Shown here piece by piece: positions 26,002 through 39,186 of a stretch of 64,000 bases of DNA (position 1 is its first letter; each line of letters starts with the position of its first letter). Source of the DNA: Monarcha castaneiventris obscurior (lineage: Eukaryota; Chordata; Aves; Passeriformes; Monarchidae); contig JAMPIT010000435.1 of NCBI GenBank assembly GCA_026261815.1, positions 1,549,033-1,613,032 of the forward strand, given 5' to 3'. Below the pieces are notes generated by a model. The model saw nothing but the letters and a program-made list of their open reading frames with translations. It made no database searches and was not told the origin of the DNA. A program made the position numbers and the translations under genes.

Positions 26002-26636
26002 TGTCTCAGTTTGAGACAAATTAGGAGGAAATGTCCTGAGATGAACATGTCCTCTAATGGAAGGCAGGTTTCGGCAGCCTCCCCCGCCCCCAGGTTCGAA
26101 AGGAATTTCTTGGAAGAAAGTGAAAAAACCCTCTTTATTTAACAAGCAGGGTGCACGCAGGCATGAGGAAGAATAAATGAATAAGGTTAGATAATAAAAC
26201 CTCTCACTGTGGAGAAGACCTGGTAGATTCAGAGTCCTTTCTGTACGTGTGGCTCTGCTCTCTCCAGAGCTGGATTGTGGCATAGGCCCCTCCAGGCCAC
26301 AATATCAGGCCTCCCGGTGATGGTGTTCTGGACCAGAGCAAAGCTGAACAGTTCCTGGAGAAGAAGAAGAAGCCACAGTCCCAGGAAAACTTTTTGCCTC
26401 AGCTAATGAACGAGAAGCTAGCTAAACAGCAAAGGAATGCAACTCTCTGCCCTGCTGCAGAGCCAAGAGGTGGGGAGAAAGCAAGCGAGTTATCTGTGTT
26501 TTTTTGAACATAGACACCGAAGGAATTCCACCACTTTCCCCCCACTCTCTCTTGGATCTGGCTTAAAGGCACAGGACTCATGCCTGGCATACAGCAGATG
26601 ATAGGGGATACAGCATCACAAAGTCACCCCAAGACA
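26002..26636 (-). mobile_element. ERVL-type solo LTR, 635 bp
   Basis: It runs from TGTCTCAG to CCAAGACA, flanked by the exact 5-bp repeat AAAGG (25997-26001 and 26637-26641). A 5-bp duplication is typical of class III (ERVL) elements. The minus-strand AATAAA is at 26134-26139. It is the same family as 13829-14455 and interrupts unit 1 of the tandem array. Confidence 0.88.
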
Positions 26637-26772
26637 AAAGGTCAGCAAGACTTTTCTGTCCTGGCATCTCTTAGGTAAGAGCATTCCTTGAACGTGTTCA
26701 ATATTTGAGGTGGTATCCAGATTTTGATGGTGGGCTCTTGAAAAAGGATGATTATGCTTTTAAAAGTGAAAG

Positions 26773-27354
26773 TGTTAAGGTTTAACACCAGCCAGCCACC
26801 AAGTCCCACACAGCCTCTTTCTCACTCTCCCACCAGTAGGATCAGGGAGAGAATCGAGAGAGTTAAAGCTAGAAAACTCACAGGATGAGATAAAGGCAGT
26901 TTTATAGGGAAAGCAAAAACCACGCAAACAAGAACAGCAAAAGAAGGAATTCACTCACTGCTTCCCAAGGGCAGGCAGGTGTTCAGCCATCCCAGGAGAG
27001 CAGGGCCCCATCACATTTAATGGTTACTTGGGAAGACAAATGCCATCACTCCAAACATCCCCCCTTCTTCCTTCTTTCCCCCACTTTATATCCAGAGCAT
27101 GATATCACATGGTCTGAAATACCCCTGTGGTCAATTTGGGTCACCTGTCCCAGCTGTGTACCTCCCACCCTTCCGTGCACCCCCAACTTCCTTGCTGGCC
27201 TGGCAGTGCTAGAAGCAGCAAAAGCCTTAGCTCTGTGTAACAGAACAAACCCATTTCTATTATCATCATTGTGCTCAGCACAAATCCAAAACATAGACCC
27301 ACATTAGCCACTGTGAAGGAAATTAACTGCACCCCAGTCAGAAAAAGCACAGCA
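26773..27354 (-). mobile_element. ERVL-type solo LTR, ~582 bp
   Basis: It runs from TGTTAAGGTTTAACACC to GAAAAAGCACAGCA and is flanked by GAAAG (26768-26772 and 27356-27360), with one extra base at the right junction. On the minus strand a TATA element (plus TTTATAT near 27086) has the expected position. It separates units 1 and 2 of the tandem array. The 'ggtttaacaccagccagcc' end resembles the LTR at 46151. Confidence 0.75.
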
Positions 27355-27690
27355 GGAAAGCACCTAGCCCCTGTGTTTCAGACGCAGCTTATAGGCTGCC
27401 CAGGGAAGGTAAAGGGTAGCAAGACCTCTCTGCCCCAGCACCCTTTTTGTGAGAGCAATCCTTGTATGTATTCAATATTGGAGGTGGCATCCAGATTTCG
27501 GTGGTGGGCACCTGAAGGAGGTGCTTTTACCTGTGAAGGAAAGCACCTAGGCCCAGTATTTCAGGTGCAGATGATTTGCTGCATGGGGAGGTAATAACCA
27601 GCAACAGCTCGCTGTTTAGACACCTTTTGTGTTGGAACTGTCCCTGTATGTTTTCAGTTTTTGAGCTTGGCTCTACCTTTCTGTGAGAAG

Positions 27691-28555
27691 TAAAGGACAC
27701 AGCCGCATCATTAAGGTTATAGGAAGGAAAAAAATGAGAACCAGAAATATGAGAGCAATGTCTTCAAGAAGACATTGCTGTTCTTTTGAAAATAATCTGC
27801 TCCTTCTTATCAGACACCCTGTTAATGAACTGAAGGTTAAAGGAAGGCAAGGCATTTTGCAATACGAGAGCTGCCTAAACCTAATCTGGGTTAAGTTTCA
27901 TTTACTGGGTAGGATGAGGCAAGAATCTAACCTTCTCCTGAAAAACACACAGTGTCCTGAGGCAATGAATCTTTCCCCACTCAGGGCATTTTGGAGGAGG
28001 CGAGGAATTGAGGAACAAATGGAAACAAAATGGGGAAAAAGCTGATTACTTACCACATTCCAGTTGCTCTCAGACATGTCCAGTGAGTGTTGAGTAAGAT
28101 AACAAATACATACTCATTCATTGCTTTTCTGCAGTCTGTCCATCTATGAACTTACCAGAGGCAGGTTAAAGTGCAGGATCAATCAAGACTTAAAACAGAC
28201 ACAACACAAAAATACACATGCTGTCCTGTGCAAAATGAATGAATTAACAGACAATCTGTCAGAAAGAAATTAATTTAATACTTGGACCTAAAACCAAAGA
28301 GACCTTTCTAAACTCCTTAAGTTTTGGTGAACTTTTATTTTTTTTCTTTTTATGTGGTGGGTAGGAAGGAGTTTAGCTAGAAAGAAAGTAAAATATTTCA
28401 GGAAACCTCTAACTCTCTATAAGAGTCTGGTTTGTCTTCCTTTGGAGAGAAAAGAGAAAAAGGAATGGGTCTACTATTATCATCTCCAAGTGGTCACACA
28501 CCTGGATATCAAATTTAAAAAAGAACACTAAAAAAGAAAAAATCATCAGATGAAT
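27691..28555. other. No gene seen
   Basis: The 120-codon plus frame 27683-28045 has no recognisable domain and begins in the tail of the tandem repeat. I do not call it a gene. Confidence 0.45.
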
Positions 28556-28559
28556 ACGA

Positions 28560-29116
28560 GGACAAGTCAAGAAAAACATAGTAGGAAGAGCTTTAAATTT
28601 ATATTGCTTTAGGCTACTTTTGTACCTCACCTCAGAAACTGTCATTCAGCTGGCACAACAGAACAGATCCTGGCTTTCTCTGCCTCAGTTACTTTCAGTT
28701 ACTTTCTCCTTTTTCTCCAGAGAGAGAGAGAGATGGAGAATTGAACTTTGTTTTCTTGGGACTTTGGCTTTTTCCCTTCTTTCTCTTCTGGACTGTTTCA
28801 TCAACATCAGAACACACCAGGACAATTTTCCACCAAGGCCCAGAGGTGGGCCCATGCCAACCCATTTCCAAGGAGGAGAGAGACCAAACCTACAGAAGGA
28901 CTCTAAAATTCTGCCAGGTTTTTTCTCTATGGAGAGAGGTTTTACTATTTAGCATTATTACCCTTTTCCTGTGTGTTAGTTAATAAATAGGTTTTATCTC
29001 TTTCACTTTCCTTTGAGGAAAAAGTGTTTTTTCCCAAACTTGGTGGAGGGAGGGGTGATTGTAACCTGCTTTCTATCAGAGGATATTTTCCTCCAAATTT
29101 TGTCCAAACCAGGACA
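28560..29116 (+). mobile_element. LTR-like block, left boundary uncertain
   Basis: It ends CCAAACCAGGACA (29116), the same type of terminus as the ERVL LTR ending at 43826. AATAAA lies at 28982-28987, about 130 bp before the end, in plus orientation. I did not find the start or a target duplication. Confidence 0.55.
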
Positions 29117-29258
29117 CCATGAAAGTAAAGGGATGGCCAAAAACACAAGAAAAAAAGTTTGTTTTGTTTTCTAACAAACCATAACAGGTCAGTATGAGAC
29201 CTACATTCAATAATATTTTCTGCTTTGTGAAATTTCCAGCACAGATTTCTGTATCTGC

Positions 29259-29834
29259 TGTGGTGGCTCAGCCCAGCCCCGGGATGTGCTCTCTTGATGC
29301 CGATCAATTTCTAGCTATCCAGTGAGTGGACGAACCATCCTCTGAGGGTGTATCAGGGGGCAAGGACGAGATATAGAGCCACCGCCTCTCTCTCTAGAAA
29401 ATTCTCCCAGTTCTGTAATTTCATTAGCTAAGGCTCTTTGTTCCTACCTCCTAAACGCTGTTCTTGGATATCGCGGTTGTCTGTCCCCAGTCCCCTGCTT
29501 TCCCACTGGTCCCCAGCCGACACTGTTAGCCACACCTCCTTCCCTTAAAAGCTGTCCCCTAACCGGGGTTCGGGGCTTATCCATCCCTGACCTGTCCTGG
29601 CAGTAAATCTGTTCCTGGATATCATACGGAAAGCCTCTCCCTGCTTCGTCTCTGCACCTCGGCTTGCTGCTCCACCAGGCAACCTCTCGGGAGGTCTGCT
29701 CTAGGGGACTAGACAAGCGGCCTCTAGCACTGACAAGCGGCAGCCGGTGGACTGTGGCAGCAGCCCACGGCTGAGTCGCCGCGGCTCCCTCACACATCTG
29801 CAGCTATCCGGTCGAGGGGCTGAGGGACTCGGCA
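29259..29834 (+). mobile_element. Solo LTR, family shared with 58379-58949
   Basis: It starts TGTGGTGGCTCAGCCC and aligns along its whole length with the reverse complement of 58379-58949 ('cgagatatagagccaccgcc', 'cgctgttcttggatatcgcg', 'ctggatatcatacggaaagc' and others). The polyadenylation signal is degenerate (AGTAAA) where the partner has AATAAA. A target duplication is not clear, because the right end has drifted. Confidence 0.8.
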
Positions 29835-29839
29835 TGTAT

Positions 29840-31216
29840 CGCAGATTTTTTTTGTGTCTGTTTGAAGTGCCAAGTAATTTCATCAGTAGGATACAAGCAT
29901 TTCAGCTTCCATGCTTTCCAGGGATGTGTGTAAGGGATGTGCTTTATCTTTTTCTGCACTGTAGTAACTATGTTGAAACTATAGATTTATTTGCAGTGAG
30001 AGCCTTAAGAAAAGCTTCAGGAGAATTTTCTTTGTGTTTCTCCATCAAGATAACTGAACTGCCTTTCTGTTTCTCTTAGGAGCTTACCACTTGGTATATG
30101 GTTGTGAATAACAATGAAGGGGAGAGCTGGCTTAGAGGGAAAACTTTGGGGTGCAGGTTCCTAAGAAAAAGTAGAGTCAGAGACTTTTTTGCTTTCACAG
30201 CTGAAGTAGGGAGCTCTAATGGATATACTGGAGGCAGTTTGAGGAAGTGCTTGTGAATTAATTACCCTTCTTTGGTTTCCCTTGGGTCTGCCTTGCAGTG
30301 CAGAGCTTTTGCCAGTGACATACATGGATAGTCCAACAACAAATGATATGTCAGTAGAAAGGACTGCTGACAGTTCATACAGTCAGTGGACAAATTCCTG
30401 GGGACTTTTTCACACATTCAACTATATCAGCAAAAGTCTTTTTTAAAGGCATGTACAAATAGCAGTTCTAGTGAAGACACTTTATCCTTTCCTTTTTACA
30501 CTCTCCATATCCGCACGATACTCTTTGCATCTGAGATTTAGATTTCTTTTGGTGAAGCTATTAAAGCCCTGGATATAAATATTTTTCTCCTGTGTGAAAC
30601 TATTCACTGTAGGGCTCAGAGCACTCTGTAACCTGTTAAAATTTTATTTTAGTTACTATACTAGTGATCTATGTGTGGTAGCTGAAGCATAAAATATTAA
30701 TATACTCACATGAAGGCCAAGAAAGGCTGCAAATTATTCAGATTGCTTGGGAAGGCACAGAAAGCTGCTGTCAAGCGGACTTCGACAAGTAAGGATTGCC
30801 TTCTCTGATGCTTGCATTTTAGATGTTTGACTATAGGGTAGACTCTGTGACTGATGGGCCTGAGTCCCGTTACAAAGAAAACAAATACTAGAGAATAATC
30901 TTAAAATTGGAAGCCTGGAGTTTTTAAGTGAGGCTAGGTGTCCATGAGGTTCCTTCTAAAGATCTGAGCAAAAGAAACTTATTCCACTTGTCGTGTTTCA
31001 AACCAAAAAGAACCACCCTCTCCCTCCCATCCCTCCTATCCCCACCTTCCCCATCCCAGATGTTGCAGTGCAAGAAGTGTCTTTACACTCACAGTGGTTG
31101 ACTGCAGGACTTGGTGGTCTCTGCAGTCCAATAATACTGCTTTCTGCAATGTGGCTAGTGTTCAGATTTGGCTGAAATGTGATCCTTGAAAAACATCTTT
31201 TATAGGTAAGTAATAC
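29840..31216. other. No gene seen
   Basis: AT-rich DNA with a pyrimidine-rich stretch (CCCTCCCATCCCTCC type) near 31018-31055. No gene is supported. Confidence 0.45.
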
Positions 31217-31649
31217 TGTCCCTGCATGGCTCCGTGGGGTCCCATGTGCCGCCACAGACGCATGGGTTGGTTCAGTAATACAGTCGGTAGCAAAGAGTCG
31301 AGAAGGGTATTTGCATGCTTTCCAGTGGGAGCATTTATTGCATATTACACTGTCAAAGGTTGCAGAAACAAATATGAACATGATCCTGAACCTCACAGTT
31401 TTATCTGGGGGTGGGGAAAAGGCAGAACTAAAGAACGGGGACCAATGGGGAAGCTCTGGGGGAGTGACAAGGGGTAGAGGCTAACAGACAACTGGGGAAT
31501 TCAAACTGGGATAGATTAACATAACTGAACCATGCATCCTGGGAGAAGCCTTTTTGGTCACCCTAACATAAAGTGGTTCTTGTGCTACTAGGGACTTGTC
31601 TTACTGAGAACTCTCTGTCCCTTGTAATGTATGTTCACTGGCCACCACA
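31217..31649 (-). mobile_element. Solo LTR, ~433 bp, same family as 36944-38536
   Basis: Its right end (GGCCACCACA, 31649) is the reverse complement of the TGTGGTGACCGG start at 36944. They share a block around 'gagaagcctttt' and 'tcaccctaac' and a 'ctactagggac' block. Minus-strand AATAAA is at 31334-31339. No exact target duplication is seen. It is shorter than the partner, so it is probably internally deleted. Confidence 0.7.
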
Positions 31650-34600
31650 GGTAGGTACCTTGTATTCCCTTCCTGTCAGGCAGAGGGCAGTTCATGTCCA
31701 GGTTAAGCTAGACAGGATGGTCACTGCTTAGTACACCTCAGTGGTAGCAGTTCTAGTTTCAAAACAAAACGGAGACTCTCACGGGTCATAGGCAATGCAA
31801 TTTTGTTCACTTGTTAAGTTCTCTGATGATATCCTGCATCCCAATACCCATAATGGAAGAATGCCTGTATCTTATTTTTTTGTGTGTTCCTTTTTTCCCT
31901 TAAGTTTAATCATTCATTTAGTTTTAACCATTTCAGCTCTTCTGTTATGGAGGTATCTCACATGCTTGTAGACCCCATGTGGAACCTGCAAAGCCTTCCT
32001 GGTCAGTAGGTGCTACTTCTCAGATTCTTCTTTTCATCAGCACCCTGACAACTTCCAGTTAAATCTATACAATTAATCTCTTGTGTAGGTAGAAGTGGTT
32101 TAGCTATACAGTAGAGAAAACATCTATGTTCCTGCAGTGACAGTCTATTTGCTATATATACTAAGAGAACAATGAAATTATAGTAAAGCATGTCACTCAC
32201 TTGAAATGGTGGGAAAGAAATTAGTACAACAAGAATCAGAAATTTTCCATACTACAAATAAAAAACGGCAAAAGTAATGAAAATGGAAATGTTATAACAG
32301 ATTTTTTGGCTTTGGATCTGGAAATCAGATTCTGATGTGCAGAAGTAGACTTGTGTGAATCAGTACAGAGATCATCAAAACTCGAAAGAAATCCTGGGAA
32401 GTATCCTTTCTAAGTCAGATGTAGTTATAAACAGCTTCCCATTCCCCTTATTAACAAGGAGAGTATAATTGGCTTTGTAAATTATGTATTAAAGAATGTC
32501 TCTTCTCGAAAAGTAATTAATTGGTGCCAATTGGAGTTTTTTAGAGAGGGTATTATTAATAAACAGTAGTTGCACTGGGAAACCTAGGCTGCCAAGGCTC
32601 CTCAAGCTGAGATTTAATTTTTACATGTGTATCTCAGAAAAAGTGGGTTCACACATCTGTAAGGTAAAGTTAAAATGTAAACACTGACGAATGTACTTGT
32701 AGGTGAGATGAGAACCTGTTTGAACCATGTTCTGCTATTGACTCGCAACAAACAGTAGTGCATTGCATAAGCAATAGCATTAAAGTTGTACTTAAATCAC
32801 GTAATTTTAAGAGGTTTCCATTGCTCTTAAAAGGAACATCAAGAGTACTTTATTTGTGGTGAAGCACACAGAATGCTTATCTTGCAGACAGATATTAAAA
32901 TCTCTGGTATCTTCTTTTTACTATACTCTCATTGAGATGCTTTGGATTTATGTGCTTGGAACTATAGTCCTTCAAACAGTCATATGTGGAACTAAAAATA
33001 AATGTCTTTTTCTGTCAGGTGCATAGAACCACTAAAAACTGAAAAAAAACCTGTAACTTATGCTAAGAATTATTTGGAAACATGTTTTAAATAAGAGATA
33101 TTCATACACTCTTTGAAATGGTGCTTATGGTCCTGAATATAAAAAACATATTGAAGCATTAGATATTGGTAATTGCAGGAGTAATGTTGAGATATCTGAC
33201 AATTGCAAAGCTGTTTATTGCTAGACACATCCCAAGGCAATGACCATCACTCCTGAAAAGAGAAAACAACACAATGTCCACTTTATTTTCTCATGAGTTT
33301 TAGCAAGTGCTGTATTTCTATTTCCTTAGGATATCCAGTGATTTAATTTAGGGGAATAAAAAAGTTGAATATGCTGTGTCTCTACACTCTTTCTACAAAT
33401 TCATACAGTAACTGAATTATTTAGATAAATTGCACAGTGTCCAGCTCAGTATAGAGCATGTCTCCCATGAAAAATAAATCCAAACACCATCTGGAACTTC
33501 TGCTTAGTTCACTTCCCTCATTTCAAACAATGAGGAACAAAGGGATTTTGAGGTGAGAGCTAGAAATGACAGAGCAGCAGTAGTGCTTTATAAAGGTAAG
33601 GCATTTACACCAGTAGAGAAGGGTTTAAAGAATACCGCTTCACAGACCTGTAACTTCTACAGATTCTGGATTGTTGACGGTCTCCCTGTTCCCAGTCAAT
33701 GCATTAGTCTATCTAAAGCTTCCAGCAACAAGTACACTTCTTTGGGTTCTTCCATTAAACAATAATACTATTTCTTGGACTAGGTCAAATGTTTTCTTCT
33801 GTCAGTGTTAGTGTTACCTGCTTCATGTCCCCAGAGAAATAAAATACCAAGTGATGAGTTACTGAGACCTTTTTGGTGTTGGGAATTAGTGCAGTTTTTC
33901 TACCTTAAATATAGCTTTAGTATCTAGGTTAAGTATTCTTCATCTTCTGTTGAATACAGAGAAAGAAATTCCAAAAACAAGCATACAGCATCGGTTTATT
34001 ACAGTGATGTTTTAATATTATATCTGTGTATCTCAGTGTAAAAGGGGTGAGCATTCTATGATTCCAGACTATTGCATTTGTCACAGTTCCATTATGGGAT
34101 CTCCAAAATGATCTGCAATTTCATATTGCTTGCTTCTAACTTCTAACTTCATTTAGTTCAATTACTATATCATATAGAATAAAAGAACTATATGCACAGA
34201 ACTTAAAGTCATTTATATTAAATTGTTTCCTTCTCTTACCTTAGCAATGCATTTTGATCCATTCTAATTATGAGTAAGTTAAAAACTGTATAAAAACATC
34301 ACAGTGTTTGCTAAAGCAAGTTTCACAGATTGTGCTCATTATACATAATTCTCTCTTTATGAACAGTCATGTGATTGACATATTGTTTTTCTTCTTCAAT
34401 TTGGATGATTAGAACTGTAAAAAAATATGGAGTGGTAAGTATTAACCAGTGGAATTGCAATTCTTCCAAAGAAAGTGAAATAAGTGAGTGGAGTCCATTT
34501 ATCACAGTAATTTTTAGGGTCTATAATTATTGTTCTTCCTTTTGAATACAGCCTCTTGCAAGAAAACAAACAAACAAAAAATTCAACAAAACCCTAAACA

Positions 34601-36937
34601 AACATCTCTATTAAAATAATAGAGGCAATTAATTATAATTTAATCTTAATTTTCTGTATGCTTCTTTATTAACAAAATCTAAGTGTTAATATAAAGTGAA
34701 GAGAGGGAAAGGACATAACAGTGTGATAAATCTGACTTTCTAATTAATCTAAATGTTGAGAAATCTGTTTCTGCACTATTGACTTGGCTGCTGTTAATAG
34801 TAGAGAATGGTTATGTTTCAGTCCCTGAAGGATATTTTTTCATGTTTAAAACAGCAGGTCTTTTGGGGAAAAAAATAAGATCAAATATGAAGAAACCTGG
34901 GTAAACTAGGAAATATAAGTACTGATAAGATCTTTTCCATCACATAAGAATTTTCTATTTGAAAGCTCTTTTGTATGTGCTCCTCCAAATCTCCTCCACT
35001 GTTTTTGTCTAAAATGGTAATTTCGTGTTTCTCAGCAGTGAAGAGATAGACCTGGAAACAAAAGTATTAATGGAAAATTTACAGCAGCAGCATTAGCAGT
35101 TGTTAATTCTGAAGTTATAGATAGTACTAACATTTATCCCTATTTAAAGGCCAGTAATTCCTGCTGTCCAAATTGGCTGTATCATGGAGGGACCTGCAAT
35201 ATGGAGGTGGCTTAGATCACATCGTCAGAGTTGTCTGTGGCTTGTCCTCAGCTCTTGGTGGTTGGCTGTGACAGCTTCATAGTCTGTAAATGTTTGTGGC
35301 ACATTCAGCAGTCAGGAGATGGGAAAGGCAAAGGCAGCAGCTATTTAGCCAGTTTCATTTATATTAAGCACTGTGCCTATACAGAGACAGTTTTGGTGAA
35401 ACAGCAATTCAAATGAAAGCTGAGACACAGTTGGAGAAGTTGTTGATTATCCAAGCAGAAAAGTCTGTTGTTTGCTTCTTCCAGTTTTAGTAGAGCTATT
35501 GAAGTATCACAGGACTCTCAGTCTTACAGCTTTGTCTTCATGGTTTCATTTGCATTTCCAGATACGTAGTGATGCTTTGTCTTTTATCAGTGTGTCGTAA
35601 TGTCTGGTTTTGGACTGTTTTGCCTAGTTTTTGTGTTTATTCTTTGACTTCACAGGGGATATTGCCCTGCATTATTGCCTTTGTCATATCTTTGTTAGAT
35701 CACAGTAATTGTCTACTTCTTTTTAATTCGAAGAGCTCTTTTGGACAGTGGAAGAAAGTGGGTATTGTGTCTCACACAGAAACAATTCGGATTTTGGCTG
35801 TGAAAATTTACATTGGTGAAACATTAGTGAAATAGCATTATAATAGAGGAAAGATGTGGGGGAGAATGAAAAGCTTGATGAAAAATAGCCAACACACTGA
35901 GGAAAATGTGTAATGGCAATTACATATCATGTGTGATGTGCTTTGTAAAAATGAGCAACTAATTTGCAATAAATAATTCAGTTTACTAATGTGGCTGTTT
36001 ATCATTCTGTGAAATACTTGCAAGCAGGCAGTGGTGTCCTCAAATCTTCACTACATAGAATTAAGGTTTCAAAGGGAAAAATTAATCAAGTTCACCATTT
36101 ATTGATTAAACAACAAAAAGTATGTTTCTGATGGCTTCTGCAGTGAAAGTAACAATACTGTTATTGAGCTTGTTTGAATTTATCTGTCATAAAGGAGAGG
36201 CTGAGGAAAACATGGAAAAATCAAGTCTGAAATCAGAATGTTTATTAAAAAGAAACAAACTCCAGACCTATTGTGAAGAATTACCAGGTTCTAGAGTTTT
36301 TACTTTGCATGTTAAAATAAAAAGGGAAAATACATGGGGAGATGGTGGGAGATGAAACAAAGAATTCTGCTGATTAGAGCTCTGCTTTGTTCCACCTCTA
36401 ACTCTGCTAATTAGCAGAGATGTTAGCAGCAGTATAAATAACCATGCCTTTCTTTCAAAATTAATTGTATCCAAAAATATAGTTTGTATACAAATAGATA
36501 ATTAACATACAATATTAAATATTATATTCCATTTAAAAGAATAGTTAAATATGAAGTCTTATGAAAACTTTTACAAGAATAGATTACATTTTTGATGCCA
36601 ATAGGCACAGTGGGATTCATCATGCATCCATTCAAGCTGTTTTGGATTGGTAGTTTTCTTCTTAAAAAAAAAAATCTGGAGAAGTGAGTTTCCTGTAGGA
36701 AGCAGGTAAGGTACCTTACCAAGTTGACGTGAGGAGAGGGGCATTTCCTACAGCTTGCTCTCTCCAGCCTGGTGTTGTTAATCCTCCACTTTGCTTAATA
36801 TGGAATTCATGATAAAATGAGATACCAGTGTCTACAGAATTTACCATGATCTCTCAAAGGGAAATACAATCATGCCACTGTCAAATCTCCCTATTCCATG
36901 ACTTGACAAGACAAAATCTGGTGGGCTCTGTGGAGAG
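31650..36937. other. Long AT-rich stretch, no gene seen
   Basis: 5.3 kb with only short, motif-free open frames and a small AAAC-rich tract near 34565-34580. Nothing coding can be supported. Confidence 0.45.
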
Positions 36938-36943
36938 GGATTC

Positions 36944-38536
36944 TGTGGTGACCGGCTGGCCTGTGGTACAACGCACAAAGAGAGCTCTCTGGTAAGACAG
37001 TCCCTAGTATCAGAGAATCCTCCCTAGGTTAGGGTGAACAGAAAAGGCTTCTCCCAGGACGCTCTGTCCTGTTATGTTTATCTACCTGTCTTGGTTTGAA
37101 AGACAGGTGTCTGTCACGGAAGGCAGGAGCCTCCCCTGAAATGGAAAATGCAAACCCCTTCCCTCCCAATTATTATAATTTTGAAATTAAGGGGCTTTCA
37201 GGCAAAGATATAAGGATTAAGAATAACAGTTCTTTACTAATATCTATCTATCTATCTATATAAAACAACACAGACAAACAACAGTAACTGTGGCAGTAAC
37301 AGCAAACAGAGCCACAAACCCAGTGCCGGCCTTCTCGGCTGTTGGGCCCTTTCCCTTGGGTGCAGTTCCGCTCACGGCCGGCAGGGGCGCTGGCGGTTCC
37401 CGGTGAGCAGGGCTGGTGCGATGGTTCCCCCGTGGCTGCAGGGGGCGCTCCGGAGCGAGCTTGGGGACCAGACGGCAATGGCGGCTCGGGGTCCCAGGAA
37501 GGGCGGACAAAAAGCTTCACAAACCCCTGGGCAGCTGATCCCGGTGTCCGGCCGGATCCTCAGGAACAGCAGGCTGGAACAGCAGAGATGAGCACAGACC
37601 CTGGGTGGCAGATGAGATGTATCAAACTCCGGTGCTGCAGCAGAAACTCCAGCAGGTCTCAGCTGGCAGAGCATGCGGGCTACGATGTTGCGAAGGCTCC
37701 GAGCAGCTGCGGCGAAGAGCACGGCCCCGGCTCCCAGCAGGGCAGGGAAAGGTGGGCTTGGGAATCCCGGGGGTTCTCCCGTAGAAAACAATCAGCCAAG
37801 AAAAGCAGAAGCGTGCAGTGCTGATGAAAACCGTCCACCACAATGGCAGGTAGCTCTCTGTCTGAACGCTGAGAACACCATCCAGCCCCTGGGTGTACCC
37901 AACCCCCAGGTGAAAAAAGGGTGGCCAGTTGGACCCTGCCCCTGTGGCCAGGTCTTTTGTTTTTCTTAAGCACTCAGTAATTTGTTGCCCTGGCAACATA
38001 TATCAGGAAAATTCTTTAAGTGAAAAAGAAAACAGGACAACTCCTAAACCCCAACACTACCCCAGTTCTGCTTCCCTGGTTGGCCCATGGTCCCTCTGCC
38101 CCTTTGTTACCTTATTTGTCCCATGCCATAGAAAGTTCTCCACTCCCTGTTGTCTCCATTGGCATTTGCCCCTTGCCGCTTCCCCATTGGCTCCCATTCT
38201 CTCATCCCACCTGTGAACCGCCCCCATGTCCTCAGATCATTGGTCCATGATGCTAGCCCAGCTGCAGTACTTAAACCCGGACTCTCCATTGTCTTTTGTC
38301 TTTGTCCCTGGATTCCTTTACGGCATGGCTGCAATAAACCTCTGTCTGTGGAACTCTTACAGAGAGACCCTCCCTGCATCTTTGCCGTTGACCAATATTA
38401 CTGAAGCTACCCATGCATTTGTGCATACACACGTGTGGTTGTGGCTGATCCTGCCGAGCGTCTTCGCTAAGGAGACACTTTCAGAAAGTCACTGCATCAC
38501 GCTCTAGCACTGCAAAGCTGACCGCGGAAAGCGACA
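36944..38536 (+). mobile_element. Class II-type solo LTR split by a younger LTR
   Basis: The two parts are 36944-37086 and 38062-38536 (about 618 bp together). The outer ends are TGTGGTGACC and AAAGCGACA, flanked by the exact 6-bp repeat GGATTC (36938-36943 and 38537-38542). AATAAA at 38333-38338 gives plus orientation. The LTR at 37087-38056 sits inside with its own duplication, so this one is the older of the two. Confidence 0.88.
37087..38056 (-). mobile_element. Long ERVL-type solo LTR, 970 bp, nested
   Basis: It runs from TGTCTTGGTTTG to AACCCCAACA with the exact 5-bp duplication CTACC (37082-37086 and 38057-38061). It contains a short (CTAT)n repeat near 37242-37260. The same family occurs in the opposite orientation at 59231-60171. 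The overlapping open frames of up to 160 codons inside it reflect GC-rich LTR composition and are not genes. Confidence 0.9.
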
Positions 38537-38542
38537 GGATTC

Positions 38543-39180
38543 TCCCACCCAACATTTGGCTTGGTCCTGCTCCACCTGTCATGAGGCTGCAGGGAGATCT
38601 ACTGGTGCCTCCACTCTGTGCAATGAGCAATGGCCAAGCATTTTGGCAGGTTTTTGCCTAAGTATAGGCTGAACTTCTTGCCTATTTCTGTAGACCAGAG
38701 CCTGGATGATCAATGCCTTACATGATGGAGACCTACAGGAAAACTTTCCAGTTGACTTGTTGCAGTCAAGTGAAACAATGTGCTTTTAAGACTGGCATTT
38801 TGTTTTAGATCAGTCCATGGAAGCATTTGCTGATTTTAATGGGTAAAGAAAGATCAATCACGTCAACGATGACAGAAAATGGCTGCAATAAAACCTAAAA
38901 CACTTCCCAACTAAAATCATTAACAGTCAAGTAAAGCATTCCTGGAGAGCACTGAAAAATATTGAAAGTATTGATAGATCATAATGACAAAAGATGAAAA
39001 ACCAGTGGGACTACTCATAGAATAGGTGCTATTGTAAGGCTTTACTTTATTAAGACAAAAAAGAGACTTTGATTTCCAAGATATTTAGGTACCCAATGTC
39101 AGTTAGATTAATGATAATTAGAAACATGAAGTTCACTCAGAAAACTTGCAGTACTGAGGTGTTTGTGAGCTTTTGGTTTA
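38543..39180. other. No gene seen
   Basis: AT-rich unique DNA between two LTR clusters. Confidence 0.45.
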
Positions 39181-39186
39181 ATAATC

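Larger units (their letters stand above)
25942..27690. repeat. Three-unit tandem repeat (~185 bp unit) split by two LTRs
   Basis: Unit 1 is 25942-26001 plus 26642-26772, unit 2 is 27355-27537 and unit 3 starts at 27538 and fades near 27690. All begin GGAAA(G)CACCTAG and share 'caagac..ctctgcccc', 'gtattcaatat' and 'ggtggcatccagattt' blocks. LTRs are inserted inside unit 1 and between units 1 and 2. Each unit contains GAAAG/AAAGG stretches, and those are where the LTRs landed. The units are well diverged from each other, so the array is old. Confidence 0.8.

Noticed and set aside
37342..37824. 160-codon plus-strand frame and overlapping 139-codon minus frame
   Set aside because: Inside the nested LTR 37087-38056. 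They result from GC-rich LTR composition.
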